A stretch of 64,000 bases of DNA from Imperialibacter roseus (GCF_032999765.1 NZ_CP136051.1:868001-932000), one strand, 5' to 3'. Shown: positions 1-9,133, numbered from the stretch's first letter. Program-made: numbers and translations. Notes: generated from the letters alone by a model not told the origin.

Positions 1-378
1 CATTCCCAATATGAAATCATATTGACGAATGTTTTTGGTGAGCAAATAGACACAATCTACACGGTGGACACCGTTGTAAAAATGAACCTGCTTAAGTATC
101 GTGATAAGATGATTATTGCAGAGGTAATAGTTCCTAACGATTCAATGTATCAATCTCCCCAACAAGGATTTAGACTAGCCGGGAAAAGGCAATTTCTATT
201 TCCAAATCAGTGTGACGTGTCTACTCCAATTCAAGCTCTTGAGAAGGCTTATCATATGGATACTCACTACTATCTGGTTGATCAGGCGCAAAACTACTTT
301 GAGCTCGCTGCAGACCTTTCAGACGAGCCAATCTACGACGAACTCTTGGCTAACTACAGATCGAGGCGGGGGAAGTAA
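1..378 (+). CDS. Cassette 1: C-terminal part of an unknown lipoprotein (window-edge partial)
   Basis: The reading frame is open from base 1 and matches the last 125 residues of the complete 286-aa lipoprotein at 10891-11751, so this is a second copy cut by the window edge rather than a truncated gene. No recognised domain. The stop lies a few bases before the attC R'' box at 383. Cassette 1 ends at 539. Confidence 0.85.
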   Translation, partial: HSQYEIILTNVFGEQIDTIYTVDTVVKMNLLKYRDKMIIAEVIVPNDSMYQSPQQGFRLAGKRQFLFPNQCDVSTPIQALEKAYHMDTHYYLVDQAQNYFELAADLSDEPIYDELLANYRSRRGK

Positions 379-382
379 ATGG

Positions 383-545
383 CTCTAACAAGGGGCTAAA
401 AGTGAATGTCGGCCTCAGTTGTTATCATTCGTTCGGCGGTTTGGATTGTCCGCCACAAAGTATAAATTTATAAATGGCGTGGCTAAATGCCAGTGCAAGC
501 GGAGCTGCATAACACTCCCACACTCACTTTAGCCGGGCGTTGTAG
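383..545 (+). repeat. attC site 1
   Basis: R'' CTCTAAC, R' GTTGTAG; outer arms of the GGCTAAAAGTGAATG type. Central TTG (441-443), 19-nt spacer, TAAATTTA (463-470). Confidence 0.93.
441..470 (+). promoter_or_regulatory. Promoter-like motif inside attC 1 (representative of 43 attC sites)
   Basis: TTG at 441, exactly 19 nt, then TAAATTTA. This resembles the Bacteroidota sigma-A consensus TTG-N17-23-TAnnTTTG except for the last base. The same spacing and TAnnTTTA hexamer core occur in every attC except sites 9, 11, 25, 39 and 48, also where the spacer sequence differs (for example 4608-4637 and 14695-14724). It would drive the next cassette. Promoter function is inference. Confidence 0.45.
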
Positions 546-1109
546 CCAATTGGGATTTTCTTACTTTGGGCGCATGTGAGATCGAAGCCTTTGCTGTCTT
601 CAACTAGCTGAAAAAAAAGCTCTCGTTTCAAGCCGCTCGGTAAACTGGTTCGGTGCAAACATACAACCCCTCATCCTGATCACGCCCACACCGCCATCGC
701 TTTGCCCCCCTCTCTGGTCAATTCCTCCCGTCTCGGCCAGCGCACTTCGTAGGTGTAAATGACAGGTCTAAGGCCGTGACACCCCCCGCCCTGTTTTTCG
801 CCCACGCCGCTTGCGCACATTCCCCTTACACTGGCGATTCACGCCCACACGGCCATCGCACCTGCAGTGAACAGTCAGTCTGCAAGGCCGCTGGACAACT
901 ACAACCCAAGGACGGCTGTCTTGCTGGTGGCGCTGCAAGACAATGAAAAAGGCTACAACAAGGGCCTAAAAATGAATGTGGGCTGTTCAGGTAAGTTGAG
1001 TGTAGCTGGCTTGGATTCTCCGCCACAAAAGTTAATTTTATCATCGGCGTGGCTAAGATGGATTGGAAGCGGAGCTGCATTAAATTCCCACACTCATTTT
1101 AGGCAGGCG
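540..1109 (+). mobile_element. Cassette 2: gene-less cassette, family NC copy 1
   Basis: A 570-bp cassette bounded by GTTGTAGCC and GGCTACAAC. No reading frame is convincing: the forward 82-codon frame from 867 runs into the attC, and the reverse 84-codon frame begins in the attC. Relative to neighbours the body is rich in C and G, with repeated CACGCCCACAC-GCCATCGC segments. It is tandem with an identical copy and recurs seven times in the array. Possible roles are a non-coding RNA, promoter or spacer; none is shown by the sequence. Confidence 0.88.
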
Positions 1110-1115
1110 TTGTAG
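953..1115 (+). repeat. attC site 2
   Basis: R'' CTACAAC, R' GTTGTAG; GCCTAAAAATGAATGTGGG arm type with TTG-N19-TAATTTTA. Confidence 0.93.
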
Positions 1116-1679
1116 CCAATTGGGATTTTCTTACTTTGGGCGCATGTGAGATCGAAGCCTTTGCTGTCTTCAACTAGCTGAAAAAAAAGCTCTCGTTTCA
1201 AGCCGCTCGGTAAACTGGTTCGGTGCAAACATACAACCCCTCATCCTGATCACGCCCACACCGCCATCGCTTTGCCCCCCTCTCTGGTCAATTCCTCCCG
1301 TCTCGGCCAGCGCACTTCGTAGGTGTAAATGACAGGTCTAAGGCCGTGACACCCCCCGCCCTGTTTTTCGCCCACGCCGCTTGCGCACATTCCCCTTACA
1401 CTGGCGATTCACGCCCACACGGCCATCGCACCTGCAGTGAACAGTCAGTCTGCAAGGCCGCTGGACAACTACAACCCAAGGACGGCTGTCTTGCTGGTGG
1501 CGCTGCAAGACAATGAAAAAGGCTACAACAAGGGCCTAAAAATGAATGTGGGCTGTTCAGGTAAGTTGAGTGTAGCTGGCTTGGATTCTCCGCCACAAAA
1601 GTTAATTTTATCATCGGCGTGGCTAAGATGGATTGGAAGCGGAGCTGCATTAAATTCCCACACTCATTTTAGGCAGGCG
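1110..1679 (+). mobile_element. Cassette 3: gene-less cassette, family NC copy 2
   Basis: Repeats the preceding 570-bp cassette apparently base for base, forming a tandem pair. Same absence of a credible gene. Confidence 0.88.
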
Positions 1680-1685
1680 TTATGC
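1523..1685 (+). repeat. attC site 3
   Basis: R'' CTACAAC, R' GTTATGC; same arms and core as attC 2. Confidence 0.93.
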
Positions 1686-1706
1686 ACAAAACCTTTCAGA
1701 ACGTAG

Positions 1707-2144
1707 ATGTATAGGGAACTGGAATATAAAAAGATCGCATCCGTATCTGCCATCGTTCTTATTTTCGATTTGTTTATCAACTTTCGAGACCCATTCGGAC
1801 AAGCACTAACTGACTTTATCTTTGACCTAATTGCCATCAATACCTTCTTTTTTTTGTTCCTCTGGCTGAAAAACGTGATGCTTTTTATTGGCTTTTTACT
1901 TTTTCTAGTGGCTTTCAATTTTGGACTAGTGGACAGTCCGTTGTTTGGACAAGACACTGGATCAGATAATCTAGATTTTATAGCAATTCTTCTCGATTTG
2001 AGGCTAATTGCCTACATAACCCTCATGATAGGACTGTTTGCGGACAGATACATTGGCGCCAAGTTGAAACTGACACTAGGATCAATGCTGTTGATAACCT
2101 TTGCCGGAACCGCTGTTTTCCAAATTCTGATCAGAATCTACTGA
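1707..2144 (+). CDS. Cassette 4: unknown four-helix membrane protein, copy 1
   Basis: A 145-residue, very hydrophobic protein with about four membrane segments (around residues 12-28, 35-55, 57-75 and 95-140). No family recognised. The ATG lies 27 bp after the cassette junction. Cassette limits are 1680-2325, with GTTATGCAC at the start and GTGCATAAC at the end. An apparently identical cassette lies at 14794-15439, after a different neighbour, which indicates integrase-type copying. Function unknown. Confidence 0.8.
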   Translation: MYRELEYKKIASVSAIVLIFDLFINFRDPFGQALTDFIFDLIAINTFFFLFLWLKNVMLFIGFLLFLVAFNFGLVDSPLFGQDTGSDNLDFIAILLDLRLIAYITLMIGLFADRYIGAKLKLTLGSMLLITFAGTAVFQILIRIY

Positions 2145-2171
2145 TACATAGGAGCAGACGGAATTAAAAGT

Positions 2172-2331
2172 GCATAACACAGGGCTAACAATGAATGGCG
2201 GCTTCATCGGTTTTCAATCATTTGCTGGCTTGGAATCTCCGCCACAAAGCTTAATTTTATCGGCGTGGCTAGCTGCGAGCGGCAAGGAAAGTGCATATAA
2301 TTCCGCCACTCATGTTAGCCGGTCGTTAGCT
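2172..2331 (+). repeat. attC site 4
   Basis: R'' GCATAAC, R' GTTAGCT; GCTAACAATGAATGGCGG arm type with TTG-N19-TAATTTTA. Confidence 0.93.
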
Positions 2332-2362
2332 TTAATTGCAGGTACGCAAAAACTGATCTCAT

Positions 2363-2926
2363 TTGGAGGGCTTTGCATTATCACCAGACGGAAAAGTGCC
2401 CAGAAAAATGGCCGCTCAGTATGGTCGAGAGTTTACTCTTGCTGAACGAGTTAAATATAAAATTTTCGGTATCGGATTTTTCAAGCCGATAGAAGGTCAG
2501 CCAAACGTTCTGAGCAGATGGTTCGAAATAAGGAGCTTTACGATAAGGCCTCACCTAGACCAACTGACCGGAGGACTCATTTTCAGGCTGACTGGATCCA
2601 AGACAATGGATGCGCTTGCCATCAGATACGATGAAATCATACAAATTCAGGTAACTAGAGAGCCAGACAAGGTTTCGCCGATCACATTTTCACCTTTTTG
2701 GTTTCTGCTTCAACTGGGATTCAAGCCTCAACAGGTTAGATGGTTTACCATTGGTCGAAGACTTGAATTTCAATTCGGAAGCATCCAAGTGACAATAGTG
2801 CTCAACGGAAACGACCCAATCCAGTTAGTATGGGACGCTAGACACGAACCTTCTGTCAGACAATTCATTGGTAGCGGGTTCCTGGCTGACAAGCTGGATG
2901 AAAAAAAAGCTAACACAGGGCTATAG
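2363..2926 (+). CDS. Cassette 5: unknown 187-aa protein, copy 1
   Basis: Soluble-looking protein rich in beta-strand residues, with aromatic stretches near residue 105; it could be a PH-like or membrane-associated fold, but no family is recognised. The start is uncertain: TTG at 2363 or ATG at 2408. The last residues (ANTGL) and the TAG stop are encoded inside the attC. Cassette 2326-3062. The copy at 11950 differs by one visible substitution (Asn to Asp near residue 149). Confidence 0.75.
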   Translation: MEGFALSPDGKVPRKMAAQYGREFTLAERVKYKIFGIGFFKPIEGQPNVLSRWFEIRSFTIRPHLDQLTGGLIFRLTGSKTMDALAIRYDEIIQIQVTREPDKVSPITFSPFWFLLQLGFKPQQVRWFTIGRRLEFQFGSIQVTIVLNGNDPIQLVWDARHEPSVRQFIGSGFLADKLDEKKANTGL

Positions 2927-3068
2927 CGAATGGGGCCCTCAGTGGTGAACAGGCGGCGGCTGGCTTGGATTGTCCGCCACAAAGTATAATTTTATAATCG
3001 GCGTGGCTAGTGCAGGTGGGCAGCGAAGTGCATAAGATAACCCCACTCGCCATAGCCAGGCGTTGTAG
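2908..3068 (+). repeat. attC site 5
   Basis: R'' AGCTAAC, R' GTTGTAG; CTATAGCGAATGGGG arm type with TTG-N19-TAATTTTA. Confidence 0.93.
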
Positions 3069-3632
3069 CCAATTGGGATTTTCTTACTTTGGGCGCATGT
3101 GAGATCGAAGCCTTTGCTGTCTTCAACTAGCTGAAAAAAAAGCTCTCGTTTCAAGCCGCTCGGTAAACTGGTTCGGTGCAAACATACAACCCCTCATCCT
3201 GATCACGCCCACACCGCCATCGCTTTGCCCCCCTCTCTGGTCAATTCCTCCCGTCTCGGCCAGCGCACTTCGTAGGTGTAAATGACAGGTCTAAGGCCGT
3301 GACACCCCCCGCCCTGTTTTTCGCCCACGCCGCTTGCGCACATTCCCCTTACACTGGCGATTCACGCCCACACGGCCATCGCACCTGCAGTGAACAGTCA
3401 GTCTGCAAGGCCGCTGGACAACTACAACCCAAGGACGGCTGTCTTGCTGGTGGCGCTGCAAGACAATGAAAAAGGCTACAACAAGGGCCTAAAAATGAAT
3501 GTGGGCTGTTCAGGTAAGTTGAGTGTAGCTGGCTTGGATTCTCCGCCACAAAAGTTAATTTTATCATCGGCGTGGCTAAGATGGATTGGAAGCGGAGCTG
3601 CATTAAATTCCCACACTCATTTTAGGCAGGCG
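3063..3632 (+). mobile_element. Cassette 6: gene-less cassette, family NC copy 3
   Basis: Another 570-bp copy of the non-coding cassette body and attC, apparently unchanged from cassettes 2 and 3. Confidence 0.88.
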
Positions 3633-3638
3633 TTATGA
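3476..3638 (+). repeat. attC site 6
   Basis: R'' CTACAAC, R' GTTATGA; as attC 2. Confidence 0.93.
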
Positions 3639-3662
3639 GCCAATGCTGCCAAACTTTTCAAT

Positions 3663-4556
3663 ATGGGAACTTGGGGAACTGCAATAAAAGATAGCGATGC
3701 TTTTGCAGACGTGTATAGTGAATTTTTTGAACTGTACAATGCAGGCGGCGATCCTAAGACTATCTCAAAAAAGATCATAGAAGACAATTGGGAAATCTTA
3801 GAAATCGAAGAGGAGAAACATAGCCTTTGGTTTGCAATTGCTTTGGCACAATGGGAAACAAAGTCGCTTGATGAAGATATTTTAAGGAAAGTTGAGACGA
3901 TTGTTACGTCTGGTGCTGACTTAAGTATTTGGAGACATTTGGGTGCATCAGAACCCGACCTTACGAGACGAAAAGTTGCTCTCAAAAAATTCCTTGACAA
4001 AATCCAAACGGAACGACCAAAGGCAAAGCCGAGAAAAAAACTAAAGCTGAATACCGCCGTCTTCTCAACTGGAGAATGCTTGGTATTTAAGATGCGGAAT
4101 GGCAATTATGGAGGAGCTGTGGTATTAGCAACTGACGCAGATCCAGAGACGCCCTATAACTTAGTGGCGACAACCAGAATTAATAAAAGAGAGTTGCCTA
4201 GCCTAGATGACTTTGAAAAAGCAGAAGTACTTTTGCTAAATTTTGGAAACTGGACGGACAAACCCGACGTAGTCTGGTACATGCCAGATCTCTATTTCAA
4301 AGAATATTCAAGCTTGTACGAATCTATTGGTAAAATAGACATAGAGGCTCAATATAAAGTAAGTGATAGAATCGGACTGAGTTACCTATTCAAGCCTTCG
4401 TACACGACAGGATGGAATATGAGCTATGATGCTGAGAAGCAATTTGAATCCGAGTTGACAAAGCCTAAACCAACGCAGCAACTGACAATTAAGCAATTAA
4501 TAAAGGGAGAACGGACTTCCAAAAAGTGGTGGGATTTTCTAAAGAAAGGCTCATAA
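3663..4556 (+). CDS. Cassette 7: DUF4259-like protein, copy 1
   Basis: A 297-residue cytosolic protein. The N-terminus MGTWGTAIKDSDAFADV and the following acidic helices resemble DUF4259 (residues 1-120). The C-terminal half, after a Lys/Arg-rich linker near 120-130, has beta-rich sequence. DUF4259 has no established reaction; relatives are often near toxin or immunity genes, so an immunity role is possible but unproven. The stop TAA overlaps the attC R'' box. Cassette 3633-4706; an identical-looking copy lies at 17376-18449. Confidence 0.82.
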   Translation: MGTWGTAIKDSDAFADVYSEFFELYNAGGDPKTISKKIIEDNWEILEIEEEKHSLWFAIALAQWETKSLDEDILRKVETIVTSGADLSIWRHLGASEPDLTRRKVALKKFLDKIQTERPKAKPRKKLKLNTAVFSTGECLVFKMRNGNYGGAVVLATDADPETPYNLVATTRINKRELPSLDDFEKAEVLLLNFGNWTDKPDVVWYMPDLYFKEYSSLYESIGKIDIEAQYKVSDRIGLSYLFKPSYTTGWNMSYDAEKQFESELTKPKPTQQLTIKQLIKGERTSKKWWDFLKKGS

Positions 4557-4712
4557 CACAACAGTAAAGTGAATGTGGGCTTCAGCGGATGCCATAGGGC
4601 AGGTGGCTTGGATTGCCCGCCACAATTTATAATTTTAACATCGCCGTGGCTAAGTGCTAGTAGAAGCGGAGCTGCATAAAACTCCCACACTCACTTTACT
4701 GAGGCGTTAGCT
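4551..4712 (+). repeat. attC site 7
   Basis: R'' TCATAAC, R' GTTAGCT; CAGTAAAGTGAATGTGGG arms; TTG (4608) N19 TAATTTTA (4630-4637). Confidence 0.93.
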
Positions 4713-4715
4713 GTA

Positions 4716-5471
4716 ATGACTGCATGGCGTATGAAGTATTTGCTATTGGTTGCTTTTTTGCTGTCAACAATTTGGGCTCATGGTCAAACCAAAGATCCAG
4801 AAAAGTGGTGCAAAGATTTTCTCGACAACTACGGCCTTTCTGCAAAGGAAAGTAAGAATGACTTGGATAGGTATGACATCGGCCCAATACTCTTGCGCAC
4901 CCCTCACAGCAACGTTTTTGGAATCATCGGAGCCAACTTCCGGCGGATTCAGGTAAACCTTTTTTCGGTCACTAAAAGCAACAAGAATACCAACGAATAC
5001 TTGGTGACCGGAGTAACCAAGGTTGGCAGTAATGTCAACGAATTTACTGGCACTATTGCTCTTCGAACGGCGAGATACTATGAGCCAAACAGGTTTGACA
5101 TGCCATACAAGAGTCCAATTTCGCCGGATACGATCGGAGTAGCATTCTTTGATTATTTGTTCAATGAAAGTCGAAAAGATGACCATTCAGGGTTCTTCAA
5201 AGGAATTTTGGCGGTTAGCTTCTATATATTGGACGGTCAAATCCAATATAACGATTTAAGAAAGGGTGCAGATGAATTCACAAACAATGAGTACGTCGGA
5301 ACTTGGACAGGCTACGCAACATCCAATACACTAGTCTGCAATTGGGGTGACTATCGTATTCCAAACGTGATCGGGTTTGACTGTGGCGCCGGCGAGTTTG
5401 CCCCCTGCGACCAATATGAGAAATTTGGGTGGCAGGATTACCGAGCTTCGAAGGACTGGTGGGCGAATTAA
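4716..5471 (+). CDS. Cassette 8: unknown exported protein, copy 1
   Basis: 251 residues with a signal peptide (MKYLLLVAFLLSTIWAHGQ, from the internal ATG at 4731) and a mature domain with scattered Cys and aromatic residues. It may act in the periplasm or at the surface. No family recognised. Start could be 4716 or 4731; the first lies only 9 bp after the cassette junction. Cassette 4707-5631 recurs intact at 9941-10865. Confidence 0.82.
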   Translation: MTAWRMKYLLLVAFLLSTIWAHGQTKDPEKWCKDFLDNYGLSAKESKNDLDRYDIGPILLRTPHSNVFGIIGANFRRIQVNLFSVTKSNKNTNEYLVTGVTKVGSNVNEFTGTIALRTARYYEPNRFDMPYKSPISPDTIGVAFFDYLFNESRKDDHSGFFKGILAVSFYILDGQIQYNDLRKGADEFTNNEYVGTWTGYATSNTLVCNWGDYRIPNVIGFDCGAGEFAPCDQYEKFGWQDYRASKDWWAN

Positions 5472-5475
5472 AAAC

Positions 5476-5637
5476 AGCTAACACAAACCTATCATGCATG
5501 GGGGACTCGGCTGTATGGAAGCGGTGGTTCGCTTGGATTGTCCGCCACAAAGTATAAATTTATCAATTGAGTGGCTAAGTGCTAGAGGGAGCTGGACTGC
5601 AATAAAAGCCCCCACGCACGATAGCTAGTCGTTGTAG
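5476..5637 (+). repeat. attC site 8
   Basis: R'' AGCTAAC, R' GTTGTAG; CCTATCATGCATGGGGG arm type; TTG-N19-TAAATTTA. Confidence 0.93.
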
Positions 5638-6253
5638 CCAATTGGGATTTTCTTACGTTGGACGCATGTGAGATCGCAGCCTTTGCTGTCTTCAACTGGC
5701 CGAAAAATGCTCTCGTTTCAAGCCGCTCGGTAAACGACTTCTGTGCCATCATACAACCCCTCACCCTGATCACGCCCAATCAGCCAACGCTTTGCGCCCC
5801 TCCCTGATGGATTCCTCCCGACTCGGCCAGCGCACTCCGTGGGTGTAAATGACAAGTTTAAGGCCGCAACACCCCCCGCTCTGTTTTTCGCCCACGCCGC
5901 TTGCGCACGAACCCCTTACACTGGCAATTCACGCCCGCACGGCCAGCGCACCTACAGTGAACAGTCAGTCTGCAAGGCCGCTGGATAACTGCAACCCAAG
6001 GACGGCTGTCTTGCTGATGGCGCTGCCAGACAATGAAAAAGGCTACAACACAGGTGTATAGCGAATGCCTAAGCTGCATAATCGAAGCGGTGGTAGGAGT
6101 ACTGCCGTTTCGCTCGCCAAGCAGGGGAGGACTATGGAAAAGTCGCTGGTTCCAGGTTAAACTCAATGGTTGAACCCTGCCTTTGCGGTTTCGAGCGAAT
6201 CGGCTATCTTTCTGCTATTAGAAACTGTGTGAGGCACTCGCCATACACAGACG
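5632..6253 (+). mobile_element. Cassette 9: diverged gene-less cassette, family NC variant 1
   Basis: The first 410 bp align with the 570-bp non-coding cassettes with many substitutions and small indels, while the attC is a different, longer type. Conservation of the body beside a different attC sets this pair (with cassette 39) apart from simple recent copies. Indels shift every candidate frame, arguing against a protein. Confidence 0.82.
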
Positions 6254-6259
6254 TTGTAG
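6043..6259 (+). repeat. attC site 9 (long type)
   Basis: 217 bp. R'' CTACAAC, R' GTTGTAG; arms AACACAGGTGTATAGCGAATG and CACTCGCCATACACAGACGTT pair. Lacks the TTG-N19-TAnnTTTA core of the main type. Confidence 0.85.
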
Positions 6260-6823
6260 CCAATTGGGATTTTCTTACTTTGGGCGCATGTGAGATCGAA
6301 GCCTTTGCTGTCTTCAACTAGCTGAAAAAAAAGCTCTCGTTTCAAGCCGCTCGGTAAACTGGTTCGGTGCAAACATACAACCCCTCATCCTGATCACGCC
6401 CACACCGCCATCGCTTTGCCCCCCTCTCTGGTCAATTCCTCCCGTCTCGGCCAGCGCACTTCGTAGGTGTAAATGACAGGTCTAAGGCCGTGACACCCCC
6501 CGCCCTGTTTTTCGCCCACGCCGCTTGCGCACATTCCCCTTACACTGGCGATTCACGCCCACACGGCCATCGCACCTGCAGTGAACAGTCAGTCTGCAAG
6601 GCCGCTGGACAACTACAACCCAAGGACGGCTGTCTTGCTGGTGGCGCTGCAAGACAATGAAAAAGGCTACAACAAGGGCCTAAAAATGAATGTGGGCTGT
6701 TCAGGTAAGTTGAGTGTAGCTGGCTTGGATTCTCCGCCACAAAAGTTAATTTTATCATCGGCGTGGCTAAGATGGATTGGAAGCGGAGCTGCATTAAATT
6801 CCCACACTCATTTTAGGCAGGCG
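6254..6823 (+). mobile_element. Cassette 10: gene-less cassette, family NC copy 4
   Basis: 570-bp copy matching cassettes 2, 3, 6 and 19, placed directly after the diverged variant. Confidence 0.88.
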
Positions 6824-6829
6824 TTATGC
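6667..6829 (+). repeat. attC site 10
   Basis: R'' CTACAAC, R' GTTATGC; as attC 2. Confidence 0.93.
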
Positions 6830-6860
6830 TGAATAGTGCATCATATAATTCGACAACGAC

Positions 6861-7772
6861 TTGATCAGAATTTTAACTTTATCTTTTCTTCTTGCACTTG
6901 TATTTGATGCTAGTGCTCAGGTCAAAATTACAGGGAAAGTTTATGACATTAGCGATAAGGAGTTGCTTCCTGGTGTAACGGTCAAGGAACTCAATACTAA
7001 CAACGGAACTAATACAAATCTAGAAGGGGAATTCACTTTACAGGTTCAGGACTTACCCACGACTTTAGAGTTTTCCTTTATTGGAATGGTACCTAAAAAA
7101 ATCACTATCGAAAACAGTGATGAATTAACAGTAGAGATGGTAGCAGATTGTTATAAAGATTCATTTGATCATCAATTAATTGGTTTTGACCTCAATAGTG
7201 GGATAATTAATAACCCATACGGAGGACAGCTATTGCTTACTTTTCCCGCATTCTTAAGATCGACAACTTTTAAAACAGGCATTGGATACCAGACGAATTT
7301 TGATGATAATGAAAATTTAACTGCCCATTTCACAATAGATCATATAGTTTTCAAATGCGACTATGAATTAGACGTTAAATTTAACTACTAGCAGATCAAT
7401 ATTGGGGATCAACTAAATTTCATATCTCGGGCTGTAGAAACGCATTTTGTAATAGATAAGTATTACGCCAAAATTAATTATATCAAGATTATTGCAGGAG
7501 CTACCAATTTTGAATACCGCATCAACCAAAATCAGGATTTCAAAACTTTTTTTGCTCCCATAATTGGAGTTGGTTTCATCTTAGGAGAATGGACTCGATT
7601 ACACTTAGATGCTAAAGTGAGTCCTAATAAAAACAACACGATTTACGACATATTACTAAGCCGAAATTTCAAATTCATTAATACAAATATACATTTTCAG
7701 AAAATGAAAAATTATACTGAGATATCTTTGGGCATAGGAACTAAGATTGGTTATCGCCTCAGAAAAAGATGA
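6861..7772 (+). pseudogene. Cassette 11: carboxypeptidase-regulatory-like domain exported protein with internal amber stop
   Basis: The frame opens at TTG 6861 with a signal peptide (ending ...FDASAQ) and a CarboxypepD_reg-like fold (residues about 20-95, with KITGKVYDISDKELLPGVTV). It meets TAG at 7389-7391 after 176 residues, but the same frame stays open to TGA 7770-7772, giving a 304-codon original with outer-membrane-like beta strands. The downstream part looks like coding sequence, so a nonsense mutation is likely; a read-through or sequencing error is possible. Cassette 6824-7967 is AT-rich and has an unrelated attC, suggesting a different origin. Confidence 0.75.
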
Positions 7773-7778
7773 GACTCA

Positions 7779-7973
7779 GCATAACACGCTGTATAAATCA
7801 TGGCTGTTCAGCAGGTTATTGTTACTTCAGCTCTTCGTAGATAGTCCGTCAATCCGCAGGATTGACTTATTGGTGTAAAATAATTTAATAAGCCAATCCT
7901 ACGGATTGCCTCGGTAGTTAACGCAAATTTTTATACTTTTAATCAGCCACGAATTTATACAGTGGCGTTAGGC
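7779..7973 (+). repeat. attC site 11 (foreign type, 195 bp)
   Basis: R'' GCATAAC, R' GTTAGGC; arms AACACGCTGTATAAATCATGGCTG and its partner before GTGGCGTT. The middle carries inverted CAATCCGCAGGATTG / CAATCCTACGGATTG segments. Core unlike the main type. Confidence 0.86.
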
Positions 7974-7988
7974 TCAATATGACTTGCT

Positions 7989-8414
7989 ATGTCGAAATAT
8001 CCAGACGTAAAAGATCCAAACCTAGTCGGAACCTACCCGCCGGTGGTGAAAGCCGGTGGAGGATTTGTCTGGGATGACGTGCTAGAGTACCGGGTTTGGT
8101 GCCATCCTCATGACGGAGCGCCAGACCTTTACGATGGCGACGACTATTATTACGCATTCGGCAGTTTCGAGGAAGCCTTTGAGTTTTCTCAAAATAACGC
8201 AGGCTGCGAAGAACCACTTGCTCTGATTCTTCAAACTGAGCATATTAACGAACCTGAACCTGGCCTTTACGTCCTCGTCCAGACGGAACGATTGACGGAA
8301 TGGCCAGCGCATTTTTTAAGTCGACCTCGCAGGACGAAGGAACTGATCGATAGATTCTTTTCTGCTGACCCTGGCCCAAACAAACTGGACATCTTGAGAG
8401 GTCTGGTCGAATAA
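7989..8414 (+). CDS. Cassette 12: unknown 141-aa cytosolic protein
   Basis: Acidic, Trp/Tyr-rich small protein with a Gly-rich start (residues 16-30), HPHDGAP near 39-45, a run of Asp and Tyr (50-57), and a charged C-terminal helix. No signal peptide or membrane segment. Sequence character recalls widespread small conserved hypotheticals, but I cannot name a family. Single copy; cassette 7968-8578. Confidence 0.8.
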   Translation: MSKYPDVKDPNLVGTYPPVVKAGGGFVWDDVLEYRVWCHPHDGAPDLYDGDDYYYAFGSFEEAFEFSQNNAGCEEPLALILQTEHINEPEPGLYVLVQTERLTEWPAHFLSRPRRTKELIDRFFSADPGPNKLDILRGLVE

Positions 8415-8421
8415 AAAATGA

Positions 8422-8584
8422 GCCTAACACGTGCCTATCATGCATGGGGGGCTGTGTTGCAATCAAGCGGCGGCTGGCTTGGAATCTCCGCCACATATTA
8501 TAATTTTATCAGCTGAGTGGCTAAGTGCTAGCGGAGTGTGAACTGCATTAAAAAACCCCCACGCACGATAGCCGGTCGTTATCA
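8422..8584 (+). repeat. attC site 12
   Basis: R'' GCCTAAC, R' GTTATCA; CCTATCATGCATGGGGG arms; TTG-N19-TAATTTTA. Confidence 0.93.
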
Positions 8585-8637
8585 GCAAAGACTTACTAGA
8601 CGTAAAAAAAGTTGGGCTTCTTCTCATCTTCGGAATT

Positions 8638-9129
8638 GTGGCAGGACTCATAGGCTACCTGAGCTTCGAAGAACTGCTGTACTCTGAGTATTGGCTGCAA
8701 CGGAAAATCAACAGCTACTCATGTATCGAGCCGTTGCTGGACGTACCAAAGGGAACTGCTCAATTGAAGTATAAATTTTTGAAGGATGATGAAATTGACC
8801 TTGAGGTTTCTATTAATGACGCTGGATATGTATTTCTATCGACCGGAACCTGGCATTCGGACTCTCCAGCAGCCAAGAGTTTCAACTTCAGAACCGACCC
8901 TGAAATAACTCAAAAGATTATAGACGACTTCAGGTCTCGTTATTCCGAAGCCGAGCTCAACTCATATGACGACCACTTAAATGCCTCTTACTATACATTG
9001 GAATTCACCGATTTACTGGCCGACGCAGAATTGTCGGTCGGATTTTATAACTACATACCCAGTGCAGAATTCCTAGAGCTGACCTCGGAGCTTGTGACAT
9101 TGGGAAACGCTGTCATGGAAGACTTTTAA
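8638..9129 (+). CDS. Cassette 13: unknown membrane-anchored protein, start codon lost, copy 1
   Basis: The homologous cassettes at 30063 and 32104 start with GTG and an anchor MKKVGLLLIFGIVAGLIGYL. Here that codon is GTA (8602-8604), so translation must use the internal GTG at 8638, removing most of the hydrophobic anchor. The mature part is an alpha/beta domain of about 150 residues with no recognised family. Either a weakened gene or one making a cytosolic form. Cassette 8579-9290; the copy at 23997 shares the GTA. Confidence 0.7.
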   Translation: MAGLIGYLSFEELLYSEYWLQRKINSYSCIEPLLDVPKGTAQLKYKFLKDDEIDLEVSINDAGYVFLSTGTWHSDSPAAKSFNFRTDPEITQKIIDDFRSRYSEAELNSYDDHLNASYYTLEFTDLLADAELSVGFYNYIPSAEFLELTSELVTLGNAVMEDF

Positions 9130-9133
9130 AAGC

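Noticed and set aside
540-590. Promoter at the start of the gene-less cassettes (TTG-N18-TTACTTTG)
   Set aside because: The second half is lost in the two diverged copies, so the evidence is weak.
826-1080. Recurrent reverse-strand frame of 84 codons, seen at every NC cassette
   Set aside because: It begins in the attC and exists only because the same sequence is copied; frame lost in the diverged copies.
867-1115. Forward 82-codon frame in the gene-less cassettes
   Set aside because: Runs into the attC and has no conserved protein character between the identical and the diverged copies.
2170-2445. Forward frames starting in attC (for example MHNTGLTMNGG)
   Set aside because: They cross the recombination site into the next cassette in a different frame from its gene.
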